Source: an uncultured Sphingorhabdus sp. (lineage in GTDB: Bacteria; Pseudomonadota; Alphaproteobacteria; Sphingomonadales; Sphingomonadaceae). Taken from it: 5,545 nucleotides of DNA. Every line of letters begins with the position of its first letter. Position 1 is the first letter of the stretch. A program made the translations under genes and the position numbers. This document shows positions 1 to 5,545 of the stretch, piece after piece. The stretch spans positions 1 through 5,545 of the forward strand of contig CALMYW010000239.1 of assembly GCA_937873665.1 (NCBI GenBank). Direction: 5' to 3'. Below the pieces are notes generated by a model. That model worked only from the letters and a program-made list of their open reading frames with translations. It searched no databases and had not been told where the DNA came from.

Positions 1-666
1 GTCCTCGCCGTCCACCGTGCGCCAGGGCATGAAGCGTTCGGCACTGGCGGTGACGGAACCGATGCGCGCTTCCCTGCCGGCCGATGTCACCCGAACGGCA
101 TTAGTGCTGAACAGGGCGGGGGTCTGGGGCAGATAAGTCTGCAACTGGTTCCAGGCGTCGGCAATCGTAGCGTTCTGTGCGGCGGCGTTCTTCAGCTCCA
201 GCACGGCAAGCGGCAAGCCGTTGACGAACAGGACCAGGTCCGGGCGGCGATTGGCGCGGTTCTGGACCACGACGAACTGGTTGACCGCCAGCCAGTCATT
301 GGCGTCCGGGCGGTCAAGGTCGATCAACCAGATTTTGGTGGCGACGGTCTTGCCGGTGTCGGCGCGATATTCGACATCGACGCCTTCGGTCAGCAGCTTG
401 TGGATGCGCCGGTTTTCCTCGACCAGATCGGGCAGCTCGCCGGTTAGTACCCGTCGCATGGCGTCTGCGCGCGCGGCCTCGGGCACGTCCGGGTTGATCC
501 GGGCAATGGCGACTTCCAGCCTGCCGGTCAGGACGACATCGCCAAATGATCGGCGCTCTGGCGCGGAACCATCTGGCGCGATCACCGAGCCGTGGAGATG
601 ACTCCAGCCCAGTTCCTGCAGCGTTTCAATGGCCGCCAGTTCGACAATATCTTCCGTGATTGTCAT
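1..666 (-). CDS. hsdR: Type I restriction enzyme R subunit (HsdR), N-terminal 222 residues; truncated by window edge
   Basis: HsdR is the motor and nuclease subunit of type I R-M complexes. It cuts unmodified DNA after ATP-driven translocation. The visible part runs from the ATG at 666 to the left edge in one open frame. It begins MTITEDIVELAAIETLQELGW and covers the N-terminal endonuclease domain. The PD-(D/E)xK signature is intact: D143 in RRPDLVLF, then E157 and K159 in LAVLELKN, spaced 14 and 2 residues. This matches the HsdR nuclease centre as known from EcoR124I. Q130 in NQFVVVQ and the conserved ERFMPWRTVDGED stretch (210-222) also fit the family. The helicase motifs lie outside the window; full HsdR is usually about 1000 residues. 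An in-frame ATG at 681 would add five residues (MDCCQ). I prefer 666 because it matches the usual HsdR beginning, although neither start has a strong ribosome site. It lies 111 bases after the DUF3800 gene, the only clear gap in the operon. Confidence 0.95.
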   Translation of the reverse strand, partial: MTITEDIVELAAIETLQELGWSHLHGSVIAPDGSAPERRSFGDVVLTGRLEVAIARINPDVPEAARADAMRRVLTGELPDLVEENRRIHKLLTEGVDVEYRADTGKTVATKIWLIDLDRPDANDWLAVNQFVVVQNRANRRPDLVLFVNGLPLAVLELKNAAAQNATIADAWNQLQTYLPQTPALFSTNAVRVTSAGREARIGSVTASAERFMPWRTVDGED

Positions 667-711
667 TTGGCAACAGTCCATTGATTTATCAGGATATATG
701 GGCAGGCAGGG

Positions 712-728
712 GTTCCGACTATCGGAAC
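712..728. repeat. Perfect inverted repeat, 7-bp arms, 3-base loop (possible operator)
   Basis: The arms GTTCCGA (712-718) and TCGGAAC (722-728) are exact reverse complements around CTA. The repeat sits 46 bases upstream of the hsdR ATG, inside the intergenic gap. It lacks a following T-run on either strand, so it does not look like an intrinsic terminator. Its compact dyad form fits a binding site for a dimeric regulator, or a short hairpin in the hsdR leader RNA. Which of these applies, if either, is inference. Confidence 0.5.
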
Positions 729-733
729 ATTCC

Positions 734-761
734 TTGACTTCCCCAGGGTGTTATGTATATA
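734..761 (+). promoter_or_regulatory. Candidate plus-strand (antisense) promoter facing the DUF3800 gene
   Basis: TTGACT (734-739, 5 of 6 to consensus) and TATATA (756-761) are separated by 16 bases. As a hexamer pair this is the best sigma-70-like match in the gap. It points toward higher coordinates, so a transcript starting near 768 would run antisense to the 3' end of the DUF3800 gene. Its -10 overlaps that of the minus-strand candidate, giving a shared bidirectional element. AT-rich DNA yields such matches by chance, so confidence is low. Confidence 0.35.
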
Positions 762-781
762 GAAGCTCATGGGTCAGTCAC
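754..781 (-). promoter_or_regulatory. Candidate sigma-70-like promoter for hsdR
   Basis: On the minus strand, GTGACT (776-781, 4 of 6 matches to TTGACA) is followed after 16 bases by TATACA (754-759). Transcription would start near position 747. This gives a leader of about 80 bases before hsdR, with the 712-728 inverted repeat inside it. The -35 element overlaps the DUF3800 stop codon. The match is modest and alphaproteobacterial promoters often differ from the E. coli consensus, so this is a weak call. Confidence 0.3.
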
Positions 782-1539
782 TGCGTAGCGGGGGCTGGCC
801 CTGCTTTTTTGGGCAGGATAACCAATCCAAAACCATCTGTTCTGCCGCTCGCGCTGCGCCGCAGCTTGCTTTCGACAATAGCCCAATCCGCCTTGTCGGG
901 CTTGCCCAGAACGTGGCGACCGATGGGTGAAACCACTAGATCGGCGAGTTGCAGTCCGGCGATATTCTCTTTCTTGTCACGCAGATGCAGCCCCCTCACG
1001 CGCCGTTCGATGTCAGCGGCTTGCATGAACCGCGTCCCCTGAATTTTCAGGTTCAACCATGCCAATTCAATGCCCCGGTCCAAGGTGCTGCCGCGCTTCT
1101 CGGCAACGATAATGCCCCCGCCTGCGACTGGGCCAACATCAAGGCAGAACCGTTCGACCAGGATGTCCAGGCTGAGCATATAGGGGTCAACGGCAGCCAG
1201 ACCGTATCGCTGGAGATGGACATCCTTGTGCACGACACAGGCTACAACCTGATATTCCAGCTGCGCCATCAATGCATTGATCTCAGCATAAAACGCCTGC
1301 CGAAATCCTGCGTCTTTGAGACGTTCAAACCCGGCGCGGTTGCGGGCGATAACGGCAGTATGCAGGACGATGTCCGTGGTGCCGAACATCGATAGCTTGA
1401 ACTTGTCCAGCGCCGCCGCGACTTCAGTGCGGGCATAGTCGCGGTCCATGATCACGCCGCCCAACACGAACACCGGATAAAGCGGATCGATCACGGTCAG
1501 ATTGTGATCGCCGGACTCATCTAGAAACAGAACCTTCAT
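778..1539 (-). CDS. DUF3800 domain protein, predicted RNase H-like fold
   Basis: This 253-residue protein begins MKVLFLDESGD, the N-terminal signature of the DUF3800 family. D7, E8 and D11 follow a short hydrophobic beta strand. Other family-like features are LHTAVI (59-64), an acidic/basic patch after a hydrophobic strand (IIVAEKRGSTLD, 143-154, with E147 and D154), and AGLQLADLVVSPIGR near 194-208 with Q197 and D200. Well-spaced acidic residues on strands suggest a metal-dependent RNase H-like nuclease core; this is a fold inference and no activity is proven for this protein. No signal peptide or membrane segment is seen, so it is probably cytoplasmic. The length is normal for the family. 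Its ATG overlaps the stop of the pentapeptide gene in an ATGA junction (4 bases), which implies translational coupling. It is the last gene before the hsdR gap. DUF3800 genes are often found in mobile and defence-rich regions. Confidence 0.88.
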   Translation of the reverse strand: MKVLFLDESGDHNLTVIDPLYPVFVLGGVIMDRDYARTEVAAALDKFKLSMFGTTDIVLHTAVIARNRAGFERLKDAGFRQAFYAEINALMAQLEYQVVACVVHKDVHLQRYGLAAVDPYMLSLDILVERFCLDVGPVAGGGIIVAEKRGSTLDRGIELAWLNLKIQGTRFMQAADIERRVRGLHLRDKKENIAGLQLADLVVSPIGRHVLGKPDKADWAIVESKLRRSASGRTDGFGLVILPKKAGPAPATQ

Positions 1540-2486
1540 GCAGCCGAGCCACCCGCCGCCTGGGCCAGGACCGCTGCCCTGATTTCGTCATTATCAAAGA
1601 ATGCGTCCTCCAACCCCTTCGCCCCAGTAAAGTCGGCTTCCAAAATGTTCTCCGCATCGCGGAAATCGGCATTTTTGAAGCGGCATCTGTTGAACGACGC
1701 TCCCCGCAAGTTGGCCTGATAAAATGGGCCATAGCTGACCTGTCCACAGCCATAACTTCCGTCATCGTTGTCGTAGTATTCCATATGCGTTTCCGGCGGC
1801 GCTTCTGACCATTGAAGTTCAGAGCCGTTGAATCTGGCATTTCTTAAGTCGCTGTCCATAAACGAACAATCCAAGAAATGCGAAAAATTCGTGGCGAAGT
1901 CGCCGAGTCCAGCAAGAGGGGTGTAGGGCGCGAATGTCACGTTGCGACAATTTAGGTGGTCAAAGGAAACTTCGGCCATCTTGATCGTGCTATCGCCAAA
2001 TTTCTCCCCCCAACGGCCATCATAGAATTTCGAGCCTTCAATGCTCCCGATGCCTTTACGGGAAAATTCAAATTTCGTCAGCCGCGCCCCCGCCATGTCC
2101 AGCGCGAAAACCCCCAAGCGATTGAGGCGGCGGATGGCACCAGCGATGCGCAGGTGCGCCTCTGGGTCATCCCACCGCTTGTAATCGTCGATCACCTCGC
2201 GCTGGCGGGCAATGTCCTGTCGCTTGTTGCGTCGATGCTCGAACAGCGCGAAAACAATCAGGATGAAGAATACATCCAGCGTCATCCCGCCCATTTCGGG
2301 CCAAAGGTTGCTCGGGTCCTGTGGGGCTAGGCACCACCAGACATAAGTGATGGAGGCACAGACGATGAACAGGCCGATCGCCATCGGGAAATTGGTTTCG
2401 TTCCAGAAGCTCCGCCAATTGCTGGCAGCCCGTGATGTAGCCAGCCGGTTTCGCCAAATCTGAAGGCGGGACGGCTTACGACGCAT
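1536..2486 (-). CDS. Membrane-anchored pentapeptide-repeat protein
   Basis: This 316-residue protein has a basic N-terminus (MRRKPSRLQIWRNRL), then two hydrophobic helices: about 34-53 (MAIGLFIVCASITYVWWCLA) and about 67-83 (GMTLDVFFILIVFALF). They are joined by a short loop and followed by HRRNKR. By the positive-inside rule both ends are cytoplasmic. A charged linker (84-125) leads to degenerate pentapeptide repeats of the A(D/N)LxX type: about 126-140, 168-187 and 205-225, then a clear run at 258-297 with ANLRG, ASFNR, CRFKN, ADFRD and ADFTG. Such repeats form a right-handed four-sided beta helix, generally used for protein contact. An acidic, tyrosine-rich loop (about 228-255) interrupts the helix. 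No catalytic motif is visible. The start overlaps the end of the FRG gene by 11 bases, and its stop overlaps the DUF3800 start. Sampled lines near 1861-1980 are about 51% GC, lower than much of the locus. The partner or target is unknown. Confidence 0.88.
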   Translation of the reverse strand: MRRKPSRLQIWRNRLATSRAASNWRSFWNETNFPMAIGLFIVCASITYVWWCLAPQDPSNLWPEMGGMTLDVFFILIVFALFEHRRNKRQDIARQREVIDDYKRWDDPEAHLRIAGAIRRLNRLGVFALDMAGARLTKFEFSRKGIGSIEGSKFYDGRWGEKFGDSTIKMAEVSFDHLNCRNVTFAPYTPLAGLGDFATNFSHFLDCSFMDSDLRNARFNGSELQWSEAPPETHMEYYDNDDGSYGCGQVSYGPFYQANLRGASFNRCRFKNADFRDAENILEADFTGAKGLEDAFFDNDEIRAAVLAQAAGGSAA

Positions 2487-3666
2487 GCGTTGCCTGCCAG
2501 TTGGCCTTGAAGAAATCGATCAAGCGCCGCGCGCCGGTTTCGGCAACGGCGCGGTTGATGCTGTTGCTCATGAGGAATTTGCGGAATTCCAACTTCAGCC
2601 GAAGTTCCGACGACGTGCGCGTCGGCCAATCGGTTTCCGCCGTTCGTTCATACAGCGAGATGAGCTTTGATGCCCAACCGGCGAGCATCTCGGGCGGGTA
2701 TTCGCTGTCATTGCGCACCGTATTCCGCAGCAGCTTGGCGATGGCCTCTGCCGAAACCGCCTCGCCCGTCTGGGGCGTTGGATCGGGCCCTGCCAATGCC
2801 CTGTCCGCCGCGTCCTCAATCGCCTTGGCCTCTGCCGCGTCCCGCCGCTCTTCTTCGATCAGCCGCGCCAGCCAGTCGTTGCAGTATTTCGACGCGCCGC
2901 CCGGATCGGGAAACAGGTTCGCGTGATGGATGTTCATTTTGCGGAGAGTGTTCAGGCACTCGACCCGGTTCTCGTTCGGAATATGGATTTTGCTGATGTA
3001 GCGCGCCACATCCATCGGATCGTCGGGATTGATGACCTCGTTTTCGGCCAGCTCGTTGAGGATGGCCGAAACGAGATTGTCCTTGCCGCTGGGGGTGATG
3101 GTGAACAGCCCTGCCTGATTGACCAGGCGCGCATTCTCGTGGTGGGTGGGTTCGAAAATGATCTCCGACAGGCTTTCGTCGGCGCGAATTGCCGTCATGT
3201 TTAGGCAGAACACGGCGCGGGAGGGATTTTCCATGCCTTCGGCATCCGGCTCATCGAAGGCGAAGAACAGCGCGACATAGGGGGATTTGGTCCAGTCGAT
3301 CAGCGGTGTTCTGAGGCCGTGATGTTGACCGAACGCCCAGATTTCCTGTTGGTCGAGATTGCTGACATCCAGGCCGCGTCCGCGCATGGCGAGCCGGAAC
3401 TGCGCTAGCAGATTGGCTTGGTGTTGGGCGGGTACCGCTCCGCCATCGAACAGACGGGCCAGCGTGGAGGACAGGTGCCAGTCATGCCCGGCCTGGCCGC
3501 GATAGACGATCTCTCCCTTCGCCTTGTTGTGATCAGGCGAGCGCATCGCCTCGATGAAGGCTTCCCAACTCTCCACCCGGCAGGCCGGGACCAGCCCGTC
3601 GATGCCGACATCGCCGATGGCATAGGTCGGGAACAGCGGGAGCGAGCGGAAATAGGGGTCGGCCAT
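2476..3666 (-). CDS. FRG-domain protein
   Basis: This 396-residue protein carries an N-terminal FRG domain (about 30-263), a family of unknown biochemical function named for its (F/Y)RG motif. Visible hallmarks are VYRGQ (54-58), followed by HDWHLSSTLARLF (61-73); QHHGLRTPLIDWT (114-126) running into SPYVALFFAF (128-137); RLVNQAGLFTI (180-190); and the closing MNIHHANLFPDPGGASKYC (244-262). After this comes a charged, alanine-rich segment (about 264-295), probably helical, and a roughly 100-residue helical tail (300-396) that I do not recognise. No membrane segment or signal peptide is seen. The ATG at 3666 shares one base with the hsdS stop (TGATG). It is preceded by TGAGG (3674-3678) with a 7-base spacer, so translation is probably coupled to hsdS. 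FRG genes are recurrent in mobile and defence contexts. A sensor or enzyme role in an accessory defence module is inferred from position only. Confidence 0.9.
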   Translation of the reverse strand: MADPYFRSLPLFPTYAIGDVGIDGLVPACRVESWEAFIEAMRSPDHNKAKGEIVYRGQAGHDWHLSSTLARLFDGGAVPAQHQANLLAQFRLAMRGRGLDVSNLDQQEIWAFGQHHGLRTPLIDWTKSPYVALFFAFDEPDAEGMENPSRAVFCLNMTAIRADESLSEIIFEPTHHENARLVNQAGLFTITPSGKDNLVSAILNELAENEVINPDDPMDVARYISKIHIPNENRVECLNTLRKMNIHHANLFPDPGGASKYCNDWLARLIEEERRDAAEAKAIEDAADRALAGPDPTPQTGEAVSAEAIAKLLRNTVRNDSEYPPEMLAGWASKLISLYERTAETDWPTRTSSELRLKLEFRKFLMSNSINRAVAETGARRLIDFFKANWQATHAS

Positions 3667-4910
3667 CAGGCGGCCTCAACCTTGGGCATGACGCGCACTG
3701 CGCCGGACATCAGCCGGGGCAGGAGATAGTCGCGGGTTTCGGCGAGGACTATGTTTTCACCGTCACCGGTTGCCATCTTGGCGTAGAGCGGGCCGACAAG
3801 AGCGTCGAACGCCTGAACAATCGCTATCGGAGGTTTCACCATTGGCAGACCATGAACATGATTCCGATTCAAGGTAGGCACTGCCGATCCGGCGTTGAAG
3901 CCAGCCAAATCAATTCCCCTCAGCAGGTGGAACGCATGGAGTGGCGACGAACCCGGATAGTCCTTGATCCAAAGTGAGGTGTTCAGCGGCCAGAAGTCCT
4001 TTTCGACGTAATACACACCGCCAAGGACGCCGCTTCGCCCGGTGCACACGCCCGGCCCTTTGACCTTGAATTCGTTGTGCGTCCCGCTGGGGCCGCTCGC
4101 CGCGATTACGGGAAAAACACCGTCCGTCCGAGTTGTCTTCGGCAAATCGAACCCTCTTTGGAGAACAACGAGGTCCGACAGCGGCGCGCGGGTCCAACCC
4201 ACCGGCAAGCCATCGTCGTCAATGGCGGCGGGGAAGAGGGCGGCGAGTTCGGCGGCGCGGGCGGGGTCTGGAGTCAGGCCGCCCATGATCGCCACCGGAT
4301 CGGCTTCTCCAGCCGCCTTGCGGCGCGTGGGGCCGAAATCGACAAACCAGTCCCGAAATATCGCCTGCGCCATCCCCTCCAGCGTCTCATTCATCCGCCG
4401 GTTGAGTTCGATTTTTTGATCAAGAAGCGATAGGGTTTCAGCAATCGCCTGCTGTGCCGCTTTTCCGGGAATCGTGACGGTCAGCTTGTTGAGATCACCA
4501 GCCGCCAAGTATGGCAGCGCGCTTCCTCGGCTGATGTCGTTGAAGTCAATTCCCTCCAAGACATAGAGCAAGAATGAAGGATTGATGTCGCCCTTTGGCA
4601 CGGCGCTCATCATGTTGTTGTCGATGATCGTTTCACGGACCAGAACACGTCTGCGATTAGCCCGCAGGGCTTCACCGATCTTTGCAAACACCACCGATCC
4701 GGGCGGATGCAAACGATACTTCGATGCATCGGCTTTTTGAATCCAGTTATTCGATTTTTGAATGAACCTCTCGTTGCCGGGGAGGTTCATGTCACTGACT
4801 TTGATGAACGGATACTCCCCGACGACCAGGCCTTGCCGATCCTTCGGGAAAGCATCTCCAGCCTGGAACTTGCACAGATTGCCAAGAGCCGTTTCCGTCC
4901 ACTCACTCAC
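3666..4910 (-). CDS. hsdS: Type I restriction-modification specificity subunit (HsdS)
   Basis: HsdS recognises the split DNA target and holds two HsdM and two HsdR subunits. From the GTG start it has 414 residues, a normal length. The order is: first target-recognition domain (about 3-150, opening [19 protein letters not shown]), central conserved helix (about 153-194, with [20 protein letters not shown] and [12 protein letters not shown]), second recognition domain (about 235-358, opening [14 protein letters not shown]), then the distal helix ending [15 protein letters not shown]. The two halves show the expected internal repeat: GSALPYL (129-135) and GSAVPTL (341-347) each precede the helix. 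I chose the GTG at 4910 because GGTGGAG lies 9 bases upstream and SEWTETALG is a typical HsdS beginning; a TTG at 4934 would add eight residues. It overlaps hsdM by 8 bases. The DNA target cannot be read from the sequence. Domain 1 DNA is markedly less GC-rich than the central region. Confidence 0.95.
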   Translation of the reverse strand: MSEWTETALGNLCKFQAGDAFPKDRQGLVVGEYPFIKVSDMNLPGNERFIQKSNNWIQKADASKYRLHPPGSVVFAKIGEALRANRRRVLVRETIIDNNMMSAVPKGDINPSFLLYVLEGIDFNDISRGSALPYLAAGDLNKLTVTIPGKAAQQAIAETLSLLDQKIELNRRMNETLEGMAQAIFRDWFVDFGPTRRKAAGEADPVAIMGGLTPDPARAAELAALFPAAIDDDGLPVGWTRAPLSDLVVLQRGFDLPKTTRTDGVFPVIAASGPSGTHNEFKVKGPGVCTGRSGVLGGVYYVEKDFWPLNTSLWIKDYPGSSPLHAFHLLRGIDLAGFNAGSAVPTLNRNHVHGLPMVKPPIAIVQAFDALVGPLYAKMATGDGENIVLAETRDYLLPRLMSGAVRVMPKVEAA

Positions 4911-5545
4911 CCTCAGCAACTCCACCAAGCGCAACTTCGATGGCGGCAGCCAGGTCTTGTGCTTCGGCGAATTGCTCGCTCAGCTTTGCCCTGAGGCCGG
5001 AAAACCGCTCCTCAAACGTAACGCCATCATCCTCTACATCTTCCGCCCCCACATAGCGTCCCGGCGTTAGGACAAAGCCATGCTTGCGAATTTCCTCCAC
5101 TGTCGCTGACCGGCAGAAGCCGGGGATGTCCTGATATTCGCCAATTCCCGCATCGGGCTTTGCCCGCCAGCGGTGGTAGGCGCCAGTGATCGCGGCAATG
5201 TCGCTTTCTGAAAACTCACGTCGGGTGCGGTCCACCATATAGCCAAGGTTGCGGGCATCGATGAACAGGATTTCGCCGCGTCGATCCCGATGGCCGTTCG
5301 CGCTCTTGTCCCGCGCCAGAAACCACAGGCAGGCGGGGATCTGGGTGGAGTAGAACAGCTGGCCCGGCAGGGCGACCATGCAATCCACCACGTCCTTTTC
5401 GATCATCTCCTTACGGATTTCACCCTCGCCCGATTGCTGGGACGACATCGATCCGTTGGCCAGCACCACGCCTGCGGTGCCGCGCGGGGCCAGGTGGTGG
5501 ATGATGTGCTGGAGCCACGCGAAATTGGCGTTGCCCGCGGGCGGC
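4903..5545 (-). CDS. hsdM: Type I restriction-modification methyltransferase subunit (HsdM), C-terminal 213 residues; truncated by window edge
   Basis: HsdM is the adenine N6-methyltransferase subunit that modifies the HsdS-defined site using S-adenosylmethionine. The open frame enters at 5544 and ends with TGA at 4903-4905. The first visible residues ([20 protein letters not shown]) lie just downstream of the catalytic NPPF region in family members, so that motif itself falls outside the window. Recognisable conserved segments are [21 protein letters not shown], then [49 protein letters not shown], and [12 protein letters not shown] close to the C-terminus. A helical tail ([21 protein letters not shown] and onward) matches the part of HsdM that contacts HsdS. 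Full-length HsdM is usually about 500 residues, so somewhat under half is present. No frameshift is seen. The stop overlaps the hsdS GTG start by 8 bases. The operon promoter would be beyond the right edge. Confidence 0.95.
   Translation of the reverse strand, partial: PPAGNANFAWLQHIIHHLAPRGTAGVVLANGSMSSQQSGEGEIRKEMIEKDVVDCMVALPGQLFYSTQIPACLWFLARDKSANGHRDRRGEILFIDARNLGYMVDRTRREFSESDIAAITGAYHRWRAKPDAGIGEYQDIPGFCRSATVEEIRKHGFVLTPGRYVGAEDVEDDGVTFEERFSGLRAKLSEQFAEAQDLAAAIEVALGGVAEGE
4920..4926 (-). promoter_or_regulatory. Shine-Dalgarno site that decides the hsdS start
   Basis: The minus strand reads GGTGGAG here, 9 bases before the GTG at 4910. It lies inside the 3' end of hsdM. It favours the GTG start over the longer TTG-initiated frame at 4934, because the site would otherwise fall inside the hsdS coding region. 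Confidence 0.6.

Larger units (their letters stand above)
667..777 (-). other. Intergenic gap upstream of hsdR, AT-richer, with candidate control elements
   Basis: This is the only intergenic stretch longer than a few bases in the window. Hand counts give about 46% GC for the lines spanning 661-780, against roughly 50-73% in sampled coding lines. It contains a perfect inverted repeat (712-728) and promoter-like hexamers on both strands around 734-781. No tRNA-like or protein-coding pattern is visible, and no stem followed by a T-run that would mark an intrinsic terminator. Read-through from the upstream genes into hsdR therefore remains possible. Confidence 0.7.

Noticed and set aside
221..601. 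Plus-strand open frame of 126 codons opposite hsdR
   Set aside because: Low-complexity Ser/Arg/Thr-rich product typical of a shadow frame; the minus strand encodes an unambiguous HsdR nuclease domain.
667..681. Alternative hsdR ATG at 681
   Set aside because: It would add only MDCCQ, which is not typical of HsdR, and has no better ribosome site than the ATG at 666. It cannot be fully excluded.
712..728. Inverted repeat as an intrinsic terminator after the DUF3800 gene
   Set aside because: The stem is short and no U-run follows on either strand.
629..1042. Plus-strand open frame of 137 codons crossing the intergenic gap into DUF3800
   Set aside because: No ribosome site or recognisable protein. 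It begins inside hsdR and ends inside DUF3800, and its start lies upstream of the candidate plus-strand promoter.
949..1395. Open frame of 148 codons on the plus strand, antisense to the DUF3800 gene
   Set aside because: It lies wholly inside a well-supported DUF3800 gene, shows no recognisable domain or good ribosome site, and long antisense frames are expected in GC-rich DNA.
4042..4433. Two overlapping plus-strand open frames opposite hsdS
   Set aside because: They are Arg/Ala/Ser-rich shadow translations of the conserved central region of hsdS, with no family features.
4911..4934. TTG start at 4934 for hsdS, adding eight residues
   Set aside because: The GTG at 4910 has a well-placed GGTGGAG and yields a typical HsdS N-terminus; the extra residues do not look conserved.
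1..5545. Insertion sequence, transposase, integrase, tRNA, rRNA or CRISPR array
   Set aside because: None is visible: no transposase-like protein, terminal inverted repeats, spaced direct repeats or cloverleaf sequence were recognised.

Overview
The window holds a type I restriction-modification (R-M) locus, read entirely from the minus strand. Coding DNA is GC-rich (about 50-73% in hand-counted 60-base lines). It uses GTG starts and overlapping genes. The protein flavour suggests a GC-rich proteobacterium, possibly an alphaproteobacterium of the sphingomonad kind, but taxonomy cannot be settled from this sequence.

Layout in transcription order, from high to low coordinates: (1) the C-terminal 213 residues of HsdM, the DNA methyltransferase subunit, cut by the right edge; (2) complete HsdS, the specificity subunit, with two target-recognition domains; (3) an FRG-domain protein; (4) a two-helix membrane protein with a pentapeptide-repeat cytoplasmic domain; (5) a DUF3800 protein; (6) a 111-base AT-richer gap; (7) the N-terminal 222 residues of HsdR, the restriction subunit, cut by the left edge but including the complete PD-(D/E)xK nuclease motif. 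Consecutive genes from hsdM through the DUF3800 gene overlap by 8, 1, 11 and 4 bases, so they look like one translationally coupled transcript. The main promoter must lie outside the window, upstream of or within hsdM.

The notable point is the three-gene block (FRG, membrane pentapeptide, DUF3800) set between hsdS and hsdR. All three reading frames are open and the flanking R-M genes show no visible damage. Type I loci often carry accessory defence genes here. I infer that the trio is a candidate accessory or stand-alone anti-phage module, perhaps one that responds when restriction fails or is inhibited. Its function is not shown by the sequence.

The only real non-coding stretch (667-777) carries a perfect 7-bp inverted repeat with a 3-base loop. 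It also has promoter-like elements on both strands that share one TA-rich -10 region. This suggests that hsdR may have its own control, separate from the modification genes.
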